From the IMG/VR virus record IMGVR_UViG_3300049846_002530, positions 1 to 48,448 of that record: DNA of 48,448 bases; one strand, written 5' to 3'. The stretch comes from a virus. Below are positions 31,271 to 38,757 of the stretch, piece by piece; within the stretch, counting starts at the first letter, position 1; every line of letters begins with the position of its first letter. The position numbers and the translations under genes were made by a program. The notes beneath the pieces are model-generated. The model did no database searches and was not told the origin of the DNA. It saw nothing but the letters and a program-made list of their open reading frames with translations.

Positions 31271-31490
31271 TCTGGCTCTCCCACAAGAGGACAGCGCAGA
31301 GAGCGCGCTGCTGAGTGTTGAGTTCGACGGGGATATCCTCGCCGATCATGTAGGATTCCTCCACGCCTGGACCGTGGATTGTGATTTCTCCCTGGGATTC
31401 GGATACTTGATAAAAGGTCATATCCGACTGGACTCCGACAACAGAGCCTTTGTCGAACTGGCCGGTGAGCCGCGTTCTATACTGGGGCAT
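31263..31490 (-). CDS. Small hypothetical protein
   Basis: 75 aa, beta-rich in the first two thirds (YRTRLTGQFDKGSVVGVQSDMTFYQVSESQGEITIHGPG) and helical at the end (LNTQQRALCAVLLWESQ). It sits 2 bases after the stop of the preceding gene and overlaps the next start by 8. No family recognised. Confidence 0.6.
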   Translation of the reverse strand: MPQYRTRLTGQFDKGSVVGVQSDMTFYQVSESQGEITIHGPGVEESYMIGEDIPVELNTQQRALCAVLLWESQNG

Positions 31491-31492
31491 TG

Positions 31493-32308
31493 CTAAATCT
31501 CCTCAGGCTTGAATTCGATCAGGGTTGACGGGGCGAGTGCACTTTCCTCTGCCTTGATGATGGGGATAATCGTAGGCGGAGCAAGTGCAGACGGGGCGAA
31601 GTCGGAGCTTGCGGAGAGTAAGCCAAGCCCCTGTAAAGTGGACGAGCTGGCTGATATCGCCAGGTCGATTGGTGAATTCGGCGAAGAAGTCTGTAATGAG
31701 TCTGGGTCCATGCTGGATGTATTTAACATCAGCCCATTGGGATTCTCTAACGTGAATCTTGGCTCCGACGAGATGTGTGAGTTCTGGTCGATCTTGGATT
31801 GAGGTGATACGATAGAAGCCAGCTGTGAGATTAGCATATCTTCTAGGCATTGTGATTGGTCCGGCAGGGAGCCCTGCGTCTCGTGGAAACAAAGGTGGCA
31901 GAAGGGTGTGGTCAATTTGACTGTCTCTCTTACGCGAGGCAGAGAGATAGCTGACGAGAGTGAACTTCGAGAAGGCAGATAGCGGAATGAACTGTTGTCC
32001 TTCTGCAGTCGTTCTTTGATGAACGTCTCTGGCCAATGAGCGCAGGTGCTCACGGTTCCACATCCGCTGCAGTGCGTTTCCCGGAGAAACATGACTCGGG
32101 CGATTGGCCGCCAGTTTTGACTTTGCCATCTGAGTGCTATCTCCTGGGCTGGAGTGAGTTTGGGGTCATCTGGAAGTTTGTGATTCTTCGCTGGCTTGGT
32201 CTGGTGGGCGCGAGAGATTTTCTCCGCCTGATGGTCTGCTGGGGTTTCTCCCAAGAGGGCGAGAACCTTGCGCATCGCCTCAGAGACAGGCTTGAGTTTG
32301 TCACTCAT
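31493..32308 (-). CDS. Hypothetical zinc-binding protein
   Basis: 271 aa from the ATG at 32308 with GAGGAG 8 bases upstream; the frame is open much further, but that part is antisense-like and overlaps the next gene. The N-terminal part is basic and helical (SEAMRKVLALLGETPADHQAEK). The middle has HCSGCGTVSTCAHW and later FCHLCFHE, a probable zinc site. The C-terminal 120 residues are Ser/Pro-rich and low-complexity. The first 8 bases overlap the gene upstream. It is the second gene of the leftward operon, so probably an early protein; function unknown. Confidence 0.6.
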   Translation of the reverse strand: MSDKLKPVSEAMRKVLALLGETPADHQAEKISRAHQTKPAKNHKLPDDPKLTPAQEIALRWQSQNWRPIARVMFLRETHCSGCGTVSTCAHWPETFIKERLQKDNSSFRYLPSRSSLSSAISLPRVRETVKLTTPFCHLCFHETQGSLPDQSQCLEDMLISQLASIVSPQSKIDQNSHISSEPRFTLENPNGLMLNTSSMDPDSLQTSSPNSPIDLAISASSSTLQGLGLLSASSDFAPSALAPPTIIPIIKAEESALAPSTLIEFKPEEI

Positions 32309-32738
32309 ACTCTGGCTCCTCTGGTTCAGCCTCGGGGCCATCGAACTCAGCAGGAGGGGGACAAATGTCAGGCCTGCGCTCGTCCCATTCACAGTCGAGG
32401 CAAGTATACCATTCATGCGTTTCGCTGGACTTGAGTTCCAGCCTGGTCCCGCCGCAGCGAGGACAGTGACCATCCTCGATGCAACTGCAGAGGTCTCTGA
32501 TCTGCATTGGCCAGTAGAGGCCGCTGCCGAAGGGCGCACCGTTGTCGGTGTACTCCAACTGACCGCCACCCATGCACTTTGGGCAGTGTTTGGGCCAGGC
32601 GGCGATCCAACAGTCTGAACAAGTCTCCCCCTTAATCCCATGTGGGCAGAGTTCGATATGTTCCACCTCGAGGGCAGGGTCGCCGTCAACAATCTGGTAT
32701 TCAATTGAACCAGCGTTGTGCTCGAAGTAAGTAGGCAT
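32301..32738 (-). CDS. First gene of leftward operon: multi-zinc-ribbon protein
   Basis: 145 aa from the ATG at 32738 with AGGAG 9 bases upstream. Cysteine pairs: CPHG...CSDC, CPKC, CSC...CPRCGG and CLDC, enough for two or three zinc ribbons. The C-terminus is very acidic (PEAEPEEPEYE). Zinc ribbons plus an acidic tail often occur in transcription- or replication-associated proteins. It is the first product made from the promoter at 32792-32820, close to the dyad array, so it is a candidate for the regulator or origin-binding factor. That is inference only. Confidence 0.65.
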   Translation of the reverse strand: MPTYFEHNAGSIEYQIVDGDPALEVEHIELCPHGIKGETCSDCWIAAWPKHCPKCMGGGQLEYTDNGAPFGSGLYWPMQIRDLCSCIEDGHCPRCGGTRLELKSSETHEWYTCLDCEWDERRPDICPPPAEFDGPEAEPEEPEYE

Positions 32739-32791
32739 TGTGGTTATCTCCTGATCTCCAAATACCGGGGGAAATTCCCAGGTAACGGCGC

Positions 32792-32820
32792 ATTGTACCA
32801 TGTTGGATTGTAGAATGCAA
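32792..32820 (-). promoter_or_regulatory. Sigma70-type promoter of the leftward early operon
   Basis: On the minus strand TTGCAT (32820-32815), a 17-base spacer and TACAAT (32797-32792). That is 4 of 6 and 5 of 6 consensus positions with ideal spacing. It is about 54 bases upstream of the first gene start (32738). It lies just left of the dyad array, so proteins bound there could control it. Confidence 0.7.
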
Positions 32821-32980
32821 CCATTATTTTCGCCGCCTGCCGCGGCCGCCAGCCGCCAGCTGGCCAAACGGGCGGCGGAGATGTGGGGTGCTGATTGGCG
32901 TCTACATTGGCGTCTAACAGAGGTCTGCCCGCGGTCTGACAGAGGTCTGAGAACGTCTGAAAATGGGGTACCCCCATGTA

Positions 32981-32993
32981 TGCTACCAAGTTG
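32981..32993 (+). repeat. Half copy of dispersed element (E3), left of the A/T tract
   Basis: TGCTACCAAGTTG, identical to the first half of E1 and E2. It lies inside the dyad region, mirrored in position by E4 at 33058-33070. Confidence 0.7.
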
Positions 32994-33056
32994 AAATCCT
33001 CTGACCCCCCTTCTTCAGATTATAAAAAAAATATATATAGTAACTGGGAGAGCAAC

Positions 33057-33070
33057 ATGGTAGCGACTTG
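33057..33070 (-). repeat. Half copy of dispersed element (E4), right of the A/T tract
   Basis: Minus strand CAAGTCGCTACCAT, matching the second half of E1 and E2 (AACTCGCTACCAT) at most positions. Its position mirrors E3 about 33025.5 within one base, so the two half-elements bracket the A/T tract. Confidence 0.6.
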
Positions 33071-33232
33071 GAGAACGGGGGGTGGCAGAAGTAGACGGAC
33101 TCAGACCGAGGTTAGACCGCTCGCAGACCTCCATGTAGACCTCTCGTAGACGCCAACCAGACCCACACATCTGCGCCCGATTGGGGTGACTAAGGCCCAG
33201 GGGCCGCGCCGCCTAATCGCAGGCAAAAGAAA

Positions 33233-33260
33233 GGGGAGGCTGGATTTCTCCAACCTCCCC
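33233..33260 (-). terminator. Rho-independent terminator after the 33276-33752 gene
   Basis: Minus strand GGGGAGGTTGG, loop AGAAAT, CCAGCCTCCCC (11-bp stem with one mismatch or wobble), followed by TTTCTTTT. It begins 16 bases after the stop at 33276 and would stop leftward transcription before the dyad array. Confidence 0.85.
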
Positions 33261-33275
33261 GATCTTCTCCTGTGG

Positions 33276-33752
33276 TTAGCCGTTCGCTTCTGCTGCCGCG
33301 TCCGCTTCCGCCTTGGCGAGCTTCGCCGTCTCGCGTTCGAGCTTGATCTTCTGAATCGCGACCCGAACCTTCGCCTTCTTCTGGAGATCCTTCTTCTCCT
33401 CGTCCGACAGGTTCTCGATATACGCTGCCGCATCCTCGAGGCTCTGTCCACTGACCGCCGCGAAGGCCTGCACCAGAATGCTGACCCGCGAACCGCCACC
33501 GCCACCAGCCGCGCGCCATGCGCCATTGTACAGCTGTTCGATGGTATCCCTGACGCATTCCTTTGCGAACGATTCAGGGTCCGATTCCGAACCCGCACCA
33601 GCATAACTGTCGCCGATCTTCTGGCTCAGTCCGTGGAACATTGCCTGCAGCCGGATCTCCTCGGAGAGCTTGCTGACTTCGAGAGTTTGCACGGAGCCAT
33701 CGGCTGCCGTGAACGTCAGGACACCAGCCGCCACATCATAGGCTTTCTTCAT
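33276..33752 (-). CDS. Hypothetical protein, isolated leftward gene
   Basis: 158 aa with AGGTGA 5 bases upstream. The N-terminal half has beta strands (GVLTFTAADGSVQTLEVSKL) and helices. A Gly run (GGGGG) follows near residue 83, and the C-terminal 45 residues are Ala/Lys/Glu-rich coiled coil. It has its own terminator and is separated from both large operons, lying right of the dyad array. The Ala/Gly/charged pattern is seen in small early phage proteins of unknown role. A function at the origin is conceivable but not shown. Confidence 0.7.
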   Translation of the reverse strand: MKKAYDVAAGVLTFTAADGSVQTLEVSKLSEEIRLQAMFHGLSQKIGDSYAGAGSESDPESFAKECVRDTIEQLYNGAWRAAGGGGGSRVSILVQAFAAVSGQSLEDAAAYIENLSDEEKKDLQKKAKVRVAIQKIKLERETAKLAKAEADAAAEANG

Positions 33753-34138
33753 ACATCACCTTGCAAGTTTAAAGAATCCCCCAAGGGGGCGCGGGATACG
33801 GTATTGACCCCGCACAATCAGTAGATCAAATTCGAACCCGGCTGCATATACGTACTTACCGAGAGACGAAAAAACAACAGCCTGTTGCGGCCATGTCACG
33901 CACCATTCTGGTGCAGCCACCAGGCCTGCCACCCCACCACCCCCCTTTGGCGGGGGGCGGGTGCCTAGTTTAGTGTCCCCTCACGTGACTCGACTGAATT
34001 TCGAACTTGGTAGCAAGTTCCAACCCAACAAGCCACCATTCGCCCGCACCCACGCGCCCCGCCTTGCCCTTCCTGCCACACTCCGCCCATGGCCGAGAAA
34101 CCAGATTATCAACCAGAGCTTAACCGGAGGCGCGCGTA
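33753..34138. other. Intergenic region between leftward gene and terminase operon
   Basis: 386 bases without a convincing gene. It holds a small perfect palindrome GCACCATTCTGGTGC (33900-33914), a strong GC hairpin (33940-33945 with 33952-33957, extendable) and the E5 palindrome at 34003-34020. A weak rightward promoter is possible (TTGACC at 33804, TCAAAT 16 bases on). A 16-codon frame (34089-34139) ends on the small-terminase start (TAATG) and contains its GGAGG. It probably serves as the control region for packaging genes and could include the packaging site. Confidence 0.5.
34003..34020. repeat. Palindromic element E5 upstream of the terminase genes
   Basis: GAACTTG-GTAG-CAAGTTC: perfect 7-base arms around 4 bases. 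The minus strand contains TGCTACCAAGTT, the core of E1-E3. It lies 119 bases before the small-terminase start, so an operator for the late operon is plausible. Confidence 0.65.
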
Positions 34139-34753
34139 ATGTTCCTTGCGAGAGCGGCCGCCCCGCATTTGCCTGGGATTAAGAAGGTGGGGATCAAGCA
34201 TGAAGCGATCCTTAACTTCCTCTTGGCTCACCCGAATGTAAAAATGCGGGAGGTTGCGGAGCACTTCCAGGTCAGCCAGCCGTGGCTTTCGCTCATCATT
34301 CATTCGGATGCCTTCCAGCGTCTCCTGCGGGAGCGCCAAGATGTACACTTCCACGTCTCCATCCTGCCGATGATGGGGAAGATGGAGGTCGCGGCGGAGA
34401 AGGCGATTGATCGGATGATTGAGCTGATTCCGTTTGAGACGGACCTTGGGAAGCTTAATCAAGTGGCGGATAAGGCCCTGAATCGACTGGGCTATGGGAC
34501 GTCAAACGTCCAGCAGATTCAGGCGGACGTCCAGGTTCGCTCGGAGAGATCGGCGCTCGAGCGGGCGAGGACACTGATTGGAGCGCGGCCTAAGGCTGCA
34601 GCTCTTGAGGGTGAGGTAGTGTATGAAGCTGGACTTGCCAGCGAGGTGCAAGAGGGTAGAGACGGCGCAGTGGGTGAAACACCTCAGGTCGCCGCCTCCG
34701 TTTCCCCTGAAGCCCCCCACATCGGCTCGAGCGAAGCAGGGGGTTCGGTATGA
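34139..34753 (+). CDS. terS: Terminase small subunit
   Basis: 204 aa with GGAGG upstream. Residues about 20-55 contain a helix-turn-helix (VKMREVAEHFQVSQPWLSLIIHSDAF), followed by a long central helix region (ILPMMGKMEVAAEKAIDRMIELIPFE) for ring oligomerisation. The C-terminal 60 residues are acidic and low-complexity. It recognises phage DNA and delivers it to the large subunit. The position before the nuclease and large terminase supports this. The last 131 bases overlap the next gene in another frame. Confidence 0.8.
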   Translation: MFLARAAAPHLPGIKKVGIKHEAILNFLLAHPNVKMREVAEHFQVSQPWLSLIIHSDAFQRLLRERQDVHFHVSILPMMGKMEVAAEKAIDRMIELIPFETDLGKLNQVADKALNRLGYGTSNVQQIQADVQVRSERSALERARTLIGARPKAAALEGEVVYEAGLASEVQEGRDGAVGETPQVAASVSPEAPHIGSSEAGGSV

Positions 34754-35129
34754 GAGGAAGGTTCACCAGCGGTTGCTTAACTCCTGGGGCATCGACTATT
34801 TCCCGTCTCCCTGGTTTGCTTTTGGGGACGGTCGCAAGGTGTACTATTTCCAGCCCGATGGGTTGCTCTTCTTACCGGACCCCCTGCGCGTTGTGGTGGT
34901 GGAAGTCAAGTATCAACATACACCGGATGCCTACTGGCAGGTGGAACGGTACTATCTCCCACTCCTCAAGCTCTTTTTCGCCCGTTCGGGCAGGCAATTG
35001 GTCGCCCTCGAAATTTGTAAGTGGTTTGATCCTGCCACGGCTTTTCCCTGTCCCGTCCGTCCGGTGGAGCGCGTAGATGCAGCTCGGGGCGGCGCCTTCA
35101 ATGTCCACATTCTCAACAGACCCGATTAA
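34623..35129 (+). CDS. PD-(D/E)XK-like nuclease between terminase subunits
   Basis: 168 aa with GAGG before the ATG. It begins MKLDLPARCKRVETAQWVKHL. Motifs: E44 in YERKV, then P78-D79-G80 and VVVE94-V95-K96-YQH, then W105-QVERYY, the layout of VRR-NUC/Holliday-junction-type PD-(D/E)XK enzymes. It overlaps the small terminase by 131 bases and the large terminase by 53. Conservation of this gene between TerS and TerL in podoviruses suggests a role in packaging-linked DNA processing, such as trimming branched concatemers. The precise substrate is unknown. Confidence 0.75.
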   Translation: MKLDLPARCKRVETAQWVKHLRSPPPFPLKPPTSARAKQGVRYERKVHQRLLNSWGIDYFPSPWFAFGDGRKVYYFQPDGLLFLPDPLRVVVVEVKYQHTPDAYWQVERYYLPLLKLFFARSGRQLVALEICKWFDPATAFPCPVRPVERVDAARGGAFNVHILNRPD

Positions 35130-36609
35130 GGTCTCGTTGGAAGAGCTGTATGCTCTAGGGGCCGCTGACCCGCTTTTCTACTGCCATGAGTTCTTTCCCA
35201 AAACCTTCCGGTCGGAGAGTCCGCTCTTCCACTCGGACTATTGGGCGAAGATTGAAGATCCGAGTCTGGACTACTTTGGCGCTGAGATGTTCCGTGGTGC
35301 GGGTAAGACGACGCTCGCCCGTGCAGCCATCTCAAGGCGACTTGCCTATGGGATCAGCCGTAACGTACTGGCGGTAGCCATCAGCGAGGCCATGGCGGCG
35401 AATACGGTTCGCTGGGTGAAGAAGCAGGTTGAGAACAACACTCACTGGACTTCAGTCTTTGGCCTGCAGAAAGGGGCGAAGTGGACGGATGACTGGATTG
35501 AGATTTACCACAAGACCTTGGACTTCACTATCAACGTGATTGCTAAGGGTATGACCTCAGGTCTCCGTGGTTTGAACTTGGATGACTGGCGTCCGGACTT
35601 TATCTACTGCGACGACATTTGCAATGAGGAAAACACTGGGACTGAAGAGCAGAGGATTAAGACTTCCGATCTGCTCTTCGGTGCGTTGGCTCCTTCGCTG
35701 GCGCCAAAGATGGAAGCCCCATTGAGGAAACTTGTGCTTACTCAGACGGGTTTGCATAAGGATGACTGCATCAACATGGCGCACCGTGATCCCTCGTGGC
35801 TGACGGTCAAGTATCCGAAGATTTACAAGGATGAAGAACATCGGTGGCATTCAGCCTGGCCAACGCTTCATCCGGTTGACGCCTGCTTGAGAGAGAAAGA
35901 GTCCTATATTCAGCGGCGACAGTTGCACATCTGGCTGAGGGAGTACGAGTGCAAACTGGTCAGCGCGGCGACGTCTGCGTTTGATCCGGCCTGGCTGAAG
36001 TACTGGAAAGTTCTGCCGACGAATATGGCAGTCTTTATCGGTATTGACCCTGCGAGCGACTCGAAGCGCAAAGAGGCCCATAAGTCTGCGCTCGTTGCTA
36101 TTGGGGTTTATGCTGGGGAAACGTATCTCCTGGAGTATTACGCGCAGAAAGGCAAGAATCCGGAAGAACTCTGGACGGTGCTGACGGGAATGCGGAGGCG
36201 CTGGGGAGCGCGAGTCAGAAAGATCGGCTCGGAATCGGTTGCCTTCCAAAAGATGCTTGCCTGGTACTTCCGGCAAAAAATGCAGGAAAACAACGATTAC
36301 TTTGTGATTGCTGAAGTCAACGACCGAAGGTCGAAGCCCGATCGTATCCGCCAAGCGTACTCCGGCATCGCCTCGAACGGGAAGCTTTGGATCTCGGAGA
36401 ATCATACGGAATTTGTTCAGGAGTTCACAGAGTATGCAGACAATGTGGACTCGGACCTGCTTGACGCAGGGGCGCAGGCGATTACTCTGGCCAATCCTCA
36501 TATGCTGGTCGGTAGTGGTGGAGCAGATATCGACTTGGTGGAAGAGGACTATGCAGTGATGAATGAGTCTCACATTCCTGATCTTGGCTATGAGGGCTAT
36601 GCGCCATGA
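35077..36609 (+). CDS. terL: Terminase large subunit
   Basis: 510 aa; the ATG at 35077 has GGAG 8 bases upstream, and an ATG at 35101 is the alternative. Walker A RGAGKTT is at 73-79, Walker B FIYCDD ends at D179-D180, and GLRG lies at 162-165. The RNase H-like nuclease domain begins around 318 with FIGID324PASD and continues to VDSDLLDAGAQA near the end. It is the ATP-driven DNA packaging motor and cuts the concatemer. It overlaps the nuclease by 53 bases and the portal start by ATGA. Confidence 0.95.
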   Translation: MQLGAAPSMSTFSTDPIKVSLEELYALGAADPLFYCHEFFPKTFRSESPLFHSDYWAKIEDPSLDYFGAEMFRGAGKTTLARAAISRRLAYGISRNVLAVAISEAMAANTVRWVKKQVENNTHWTSVFGLQKGAKWTDDWIEIYHKTLDFTINVIAKGMTSGLRGLNLDDWRPDFIYCDDICNEENTGTEEQRIKTSDLLFGALAPSLAPKMEAPLRKLVLTQTGLHKDDCINMAHRDPSWLTVKYPKIYKDEEHRWHSAWPTLHPVDACLREKESYIQRRQLHIWLREYECKLVSAATSAFDPAWLKYWKVLPTNMAVFIGIDPASDSKRKEAHKSALVAIGVYAGETYLLEYYAQKGKNPEELWTVLTGMRRRWGARVRKIGSESVAFQKMLAWYFRQKMQENNDYFVIAEVNDRRSKPDRIRQAYSGIASNGKLWISENHTEFVQEFTEYADNVDSDLLDAGAQAITLANPHMLVGSGGADIDLVEEDYAVMNESHIPDLGYEGYAP

Positions 36610-38513
36610 TGAGCGTGCCGATTACACCGGGGTCTGAACTGCACACGCGGCTGAAAGAAGCTGTGATGAAGCGGTATCAGTATTCCAAGCGGAAGATGAA
36701 GGACTATCATTCGCAGTGGTCGGATGCTGACGATTCGATGAAAGCTTATCTGCCGGAGAAGGAGCTGGATAAGCAGAAGAAGCATGAGAAGAAGTACAAG
36801 GGGGAAGTGGACTACGTCACGCTGGAAGTCCCCTATACCTACGCGCAGGTGATGACGGCGCATACCTACTGGAGTTCGGTGTTTCTCTCGAGGTCGCCGG
36901 TTTGGCAGTTCACTGCTCGGCATGGAGAAGGCCAGGACTCGGTAATGGCTGTTGAGTCGGTGATGGATTACCAGCTGAAGGTTGGTTATCAGCTGCCTTG
37001 GCTGTATAACTGGCTTTATGATCTCGCCCGCTATAGCTTCGGCGTAATCGGTTGCTACTGGGATGAGGAGATTCGAACGGTTTCTCGAATGGTTGAAGAG
37101 CCTCGAACCCTCCTAGGCGTGGCCCTCCCCGGAGCCCCCCGCAAGGTGATGAAAACGGAGGATATCAAAGGGTATCAGGGGAATCGGCTGTATAACTGCT
37201 CTCCGTATGATTTCTACCCGGATCCTCGAGTTCCTCTGTGCCATTTCCAGAAGGGAGAGTTCTGCATCCGAGAGACCTCGGAGGGAACCAGCTCTCTGCT
37301 CTCTACGGCGAGTTCAATCCCTGGGTACTACATCAACTTGAAGCAGGCCCTCGAGGCGGCGAAGAAGGGTGGAGAAGGAGAACGCGAGCAAGGCTCGGAC
37401 CATGTAGAATATCCAGTGCGAGAGGGTGAGGACAATGCTCCTGGCGTTGGCTTTGTCAATCTCCTGGAGTGCTACATCAAGCTGATCCCGAGCGCCTGGG
37501 GACTGGGAGAGGGGAAGAAGGTTGAGATCTGGTGCATCACCCTGGCGGCGAAGGAGATTGTGATTTCCGCTAAGCCGCTCGGTTGCATTCACAATATGTT
37601 CCCCTTCTCGATCCTCGAGGGTAACTTCGGGGCAGATTCGTTTGTTAAGGTCGGTACGGTGGAGATGATTCGTCCGCTGACCGATGTGATGACCTGGCTC
37701 TTTAACAGTCACTTCTATAATGTCAGAAAGGCGTTGAACGATACGAGGGTTGTTGATCCTTCGCGCCTGGTGATGAAGGACGTGCTGAAGCCTCTCCCCG
37801 GTGGAATCATCCGATTGAAGCCAGAGGCTTATGGTACTGATCCGAAGCTGGCTATTCACCAACTGCAGAATACGGATGTGACCAGGAGCCATATCAATGA
37901 TACCATGTTCGTTGAGCAAATGCTACAAAGAGTCTCAGGTATCGTTGACAACATCATGGGCGCTCAGAATCAAGGCGGCCGGAAGACTGCAACGGAAGTG
38001 CGTACTTCAACGGGCTGGAGCAGCAACCGCCTTAAGGTGCCGGCAGAGTACAATTCGTCGCTCGGCTGGGACCCGCTGGCGCAGATGATGCTGGCGAATA
38101 CTCAGCAGTTTATGGATCTGACGCGAAAGTATCAGATTGCAGGATCAACCCTGGACCAGGCGAACAAGTTCGTTGAGGTCAATCCGGAATCAATCGCAGG
38201 CTTTTATGACTTCGTGCCGGTAGATGGAACCCTTCCGATTGATCGCCTGGCCCAGGCCAACTTTTGGAAAGAACTCTTAATGCAGATGGCGCGTGTGCCA
38301 GAGCTGGCCATGCAATGGGACTTGGGAGCTATGCTCGCCCATACGATGAAACTGCAGGGAGAGAGGAATGTGGACCGGTTCAGGATTCAGGTGATGGCGC
38401 CTGGGATGAATCCGGCGTTGGCGGCACAGGCGGGGAATGTGATTCCCCTTGGAGGCGGCGGTGGAAGAGGAACAGGATCGGGATCTGCGAGACCTGCAGG
38501 AGGAAAGGTTTAA
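36606..38513 (+). CDS. Portal protein
   Basis: 635 aa, directly downstream of the large terminase and overlapping it by 4 bases. The pattern LEVPYTYAQVMTAHTYWSSVFLSRSPVWQF, then WLYDLARYSFGVIGCYW and PYDFYPDPRVP, is that of podovirus/siphovirus portal proteins. The C-terminal part is Gly-rich. It forms the dodecameric ring for DNA entry and exit at the capsid vertex. The last 53 bases overlap the next gene. Confidence 0.85.
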   Translation: MMSVPITPGSELHTRLKEAVMKRYQYSKRKMKDYHSQWSDADDSMKAYLPEKELDKQKKHEKKYKGEVDYVTLEVPYTYAQVMTAHTYWSSVFLSRSPVWQFTARHGEGQDSVMAVESVMDYQLKVGYQLPWLYNWLYDLARYSFGVIGCYWDEEIRTVSRMVEEPRTLLGVALPGAPRKVMKTEDIKGYQGNRLYNCSPYDFYPDPRVPLCHFQKGEFCIRETSEGTSSLLSTASSIPGYYINLKQALEAAKKGGEGEREQGSDHVEYPVREGEDNAPGVGFVNLLECYIKLIPSAWGLGEGKKVEIWCITLAAKEIVISAKPLGCIHNMFPFSILEGNFGADSFVKVGTVEMIRPLTDVMTWLFNSHFYNVRKALNDTRVVDPSRLVMKDVLKPLPGGIIRLKPEAYGTDPKLAIHQLQNTDVTRSHINDTMFVEQMLQRVSGIVDNIMGAQNQGGRKTATEVRTSTGWSSNRLKVPAEYNSSLGWDPLAQMMLANTQQFMDLTRKYQIAGSTLDQANKFVEVNPESIAGFYDFVPVDGTLPIDRLAQANFWKELLMQMARVPELAMQWDLGAMLAHTMKLQGERNVDRFRIQVMAPGMNPALAAQAGNVIPLGGGGGRGTGSGSARPAGGKV

Positions 38514-38757
38514 TCTGGCGTCGCTCCTCGAGACGCCCGGTTGGAAGTGGCTTATGCAAGTTGCAGAAAGTCAGATCGAGGGGAGAAAGCAAGCGGTGTT
38601 CCTGCAGCCCTTGCGATCTATGGATGAAGCGTTTGCGCAGGAGTTTGCCAAGGGAGAAATCTCTGGTATTGAATTGTTCCGGCAGTTGGTCGGCATCCGC
38701 GTTGGAGAGCTGACGGAAGAGATTACGAGGAGAACGGATGATGAAGACGAGGAATAG
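38461..38757 (+). CDS. Small hypothetical protein between portal and scaffold
   Basis: 98 aa from GTG at 38461 with GGAGGC 5 bases upstream; a TTG at 38449 is also possible. It is helical and acidic (LRDLQEERFNLASLLETPGWKWLMQVAESQIEGRKQAVFLQPLRSMDEAFAQEFAKGEISGIELFRQL) and ends with DDEDEE. Proteins of this size and pattern lie between portal and scaffold in related phages; a role in head assembly is likely but not defined. Overlaps both neighbours. Confidence 0.65.
   Translation: MEEEQDRDLRDLQEERFNLASLLETPGWKWLMQVAESQIEGRKQAVFLQPLRSMDEAFAQEFAKGEISGIELFRQLVGIRVGELTEEITRRTDDEDEE

Larger units (their letters stand above)
32895..33162. other. Dyad-symmetric phased GTCT/AGAC arrays around an A/T tract (candidate origin)
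   Basis: Left arm: GTCT at 32900, 32912, 32923, 32934, 32945 and 32955. Right arm: AGAC (its complement) at 33093, 33103, 33114, 33125, 33137, 33148 and 33159. Intervals are 10-12 bases, about one helical turn. The six pairs are symmetric about 33025.5 within half a base. The surroundings also mirror: TTGGCGTCTAC is the outermost symmetric unit on both arms (32895-32905, and 33146-33156 on the complement). The centre is a 21-base pure A/T run (33019-33039). Iteron-like arrays flanking a meltable A/T tract are typical of replication origins. A partition-type centromere or a control region is the alternative. No gene is convincing here. Confidence 0.65.

Noticed and set aside
33019-33024. Perfect TATAAT on the minus strand inside the A/T tract
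   Set aside because: No -35 hexamer at 16-18 bases and such matches are expected in an A/T run; the promoter at 32792-32820 is better.
33057-33149. 30-codon frame beginning ATG GTA GCG right of the A/T tract
   Set aside because: It starts in element E4 and reads through the AGAC boxes, which explains its composition; no conserved pattern.
32895-33162. CRISPR array
   Set aside because: The repeats are only 4-6 bases at 11-bp pitch and in inverted arms; no cas genes.
33800-33870. TTCGAACC, reminiscent of a tRNA T-loop or att site
   Set aside because: The flanking bases do not form a T-stem or acceptor stem, and no integrase gene is present.
34089-34139. 16-codon leader frame ending on the terS start
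   Set aside because: No ribosome site before its ATG; the TAATG overlap alone is weak evidence, so it is only mentioned in the intergenic entry.
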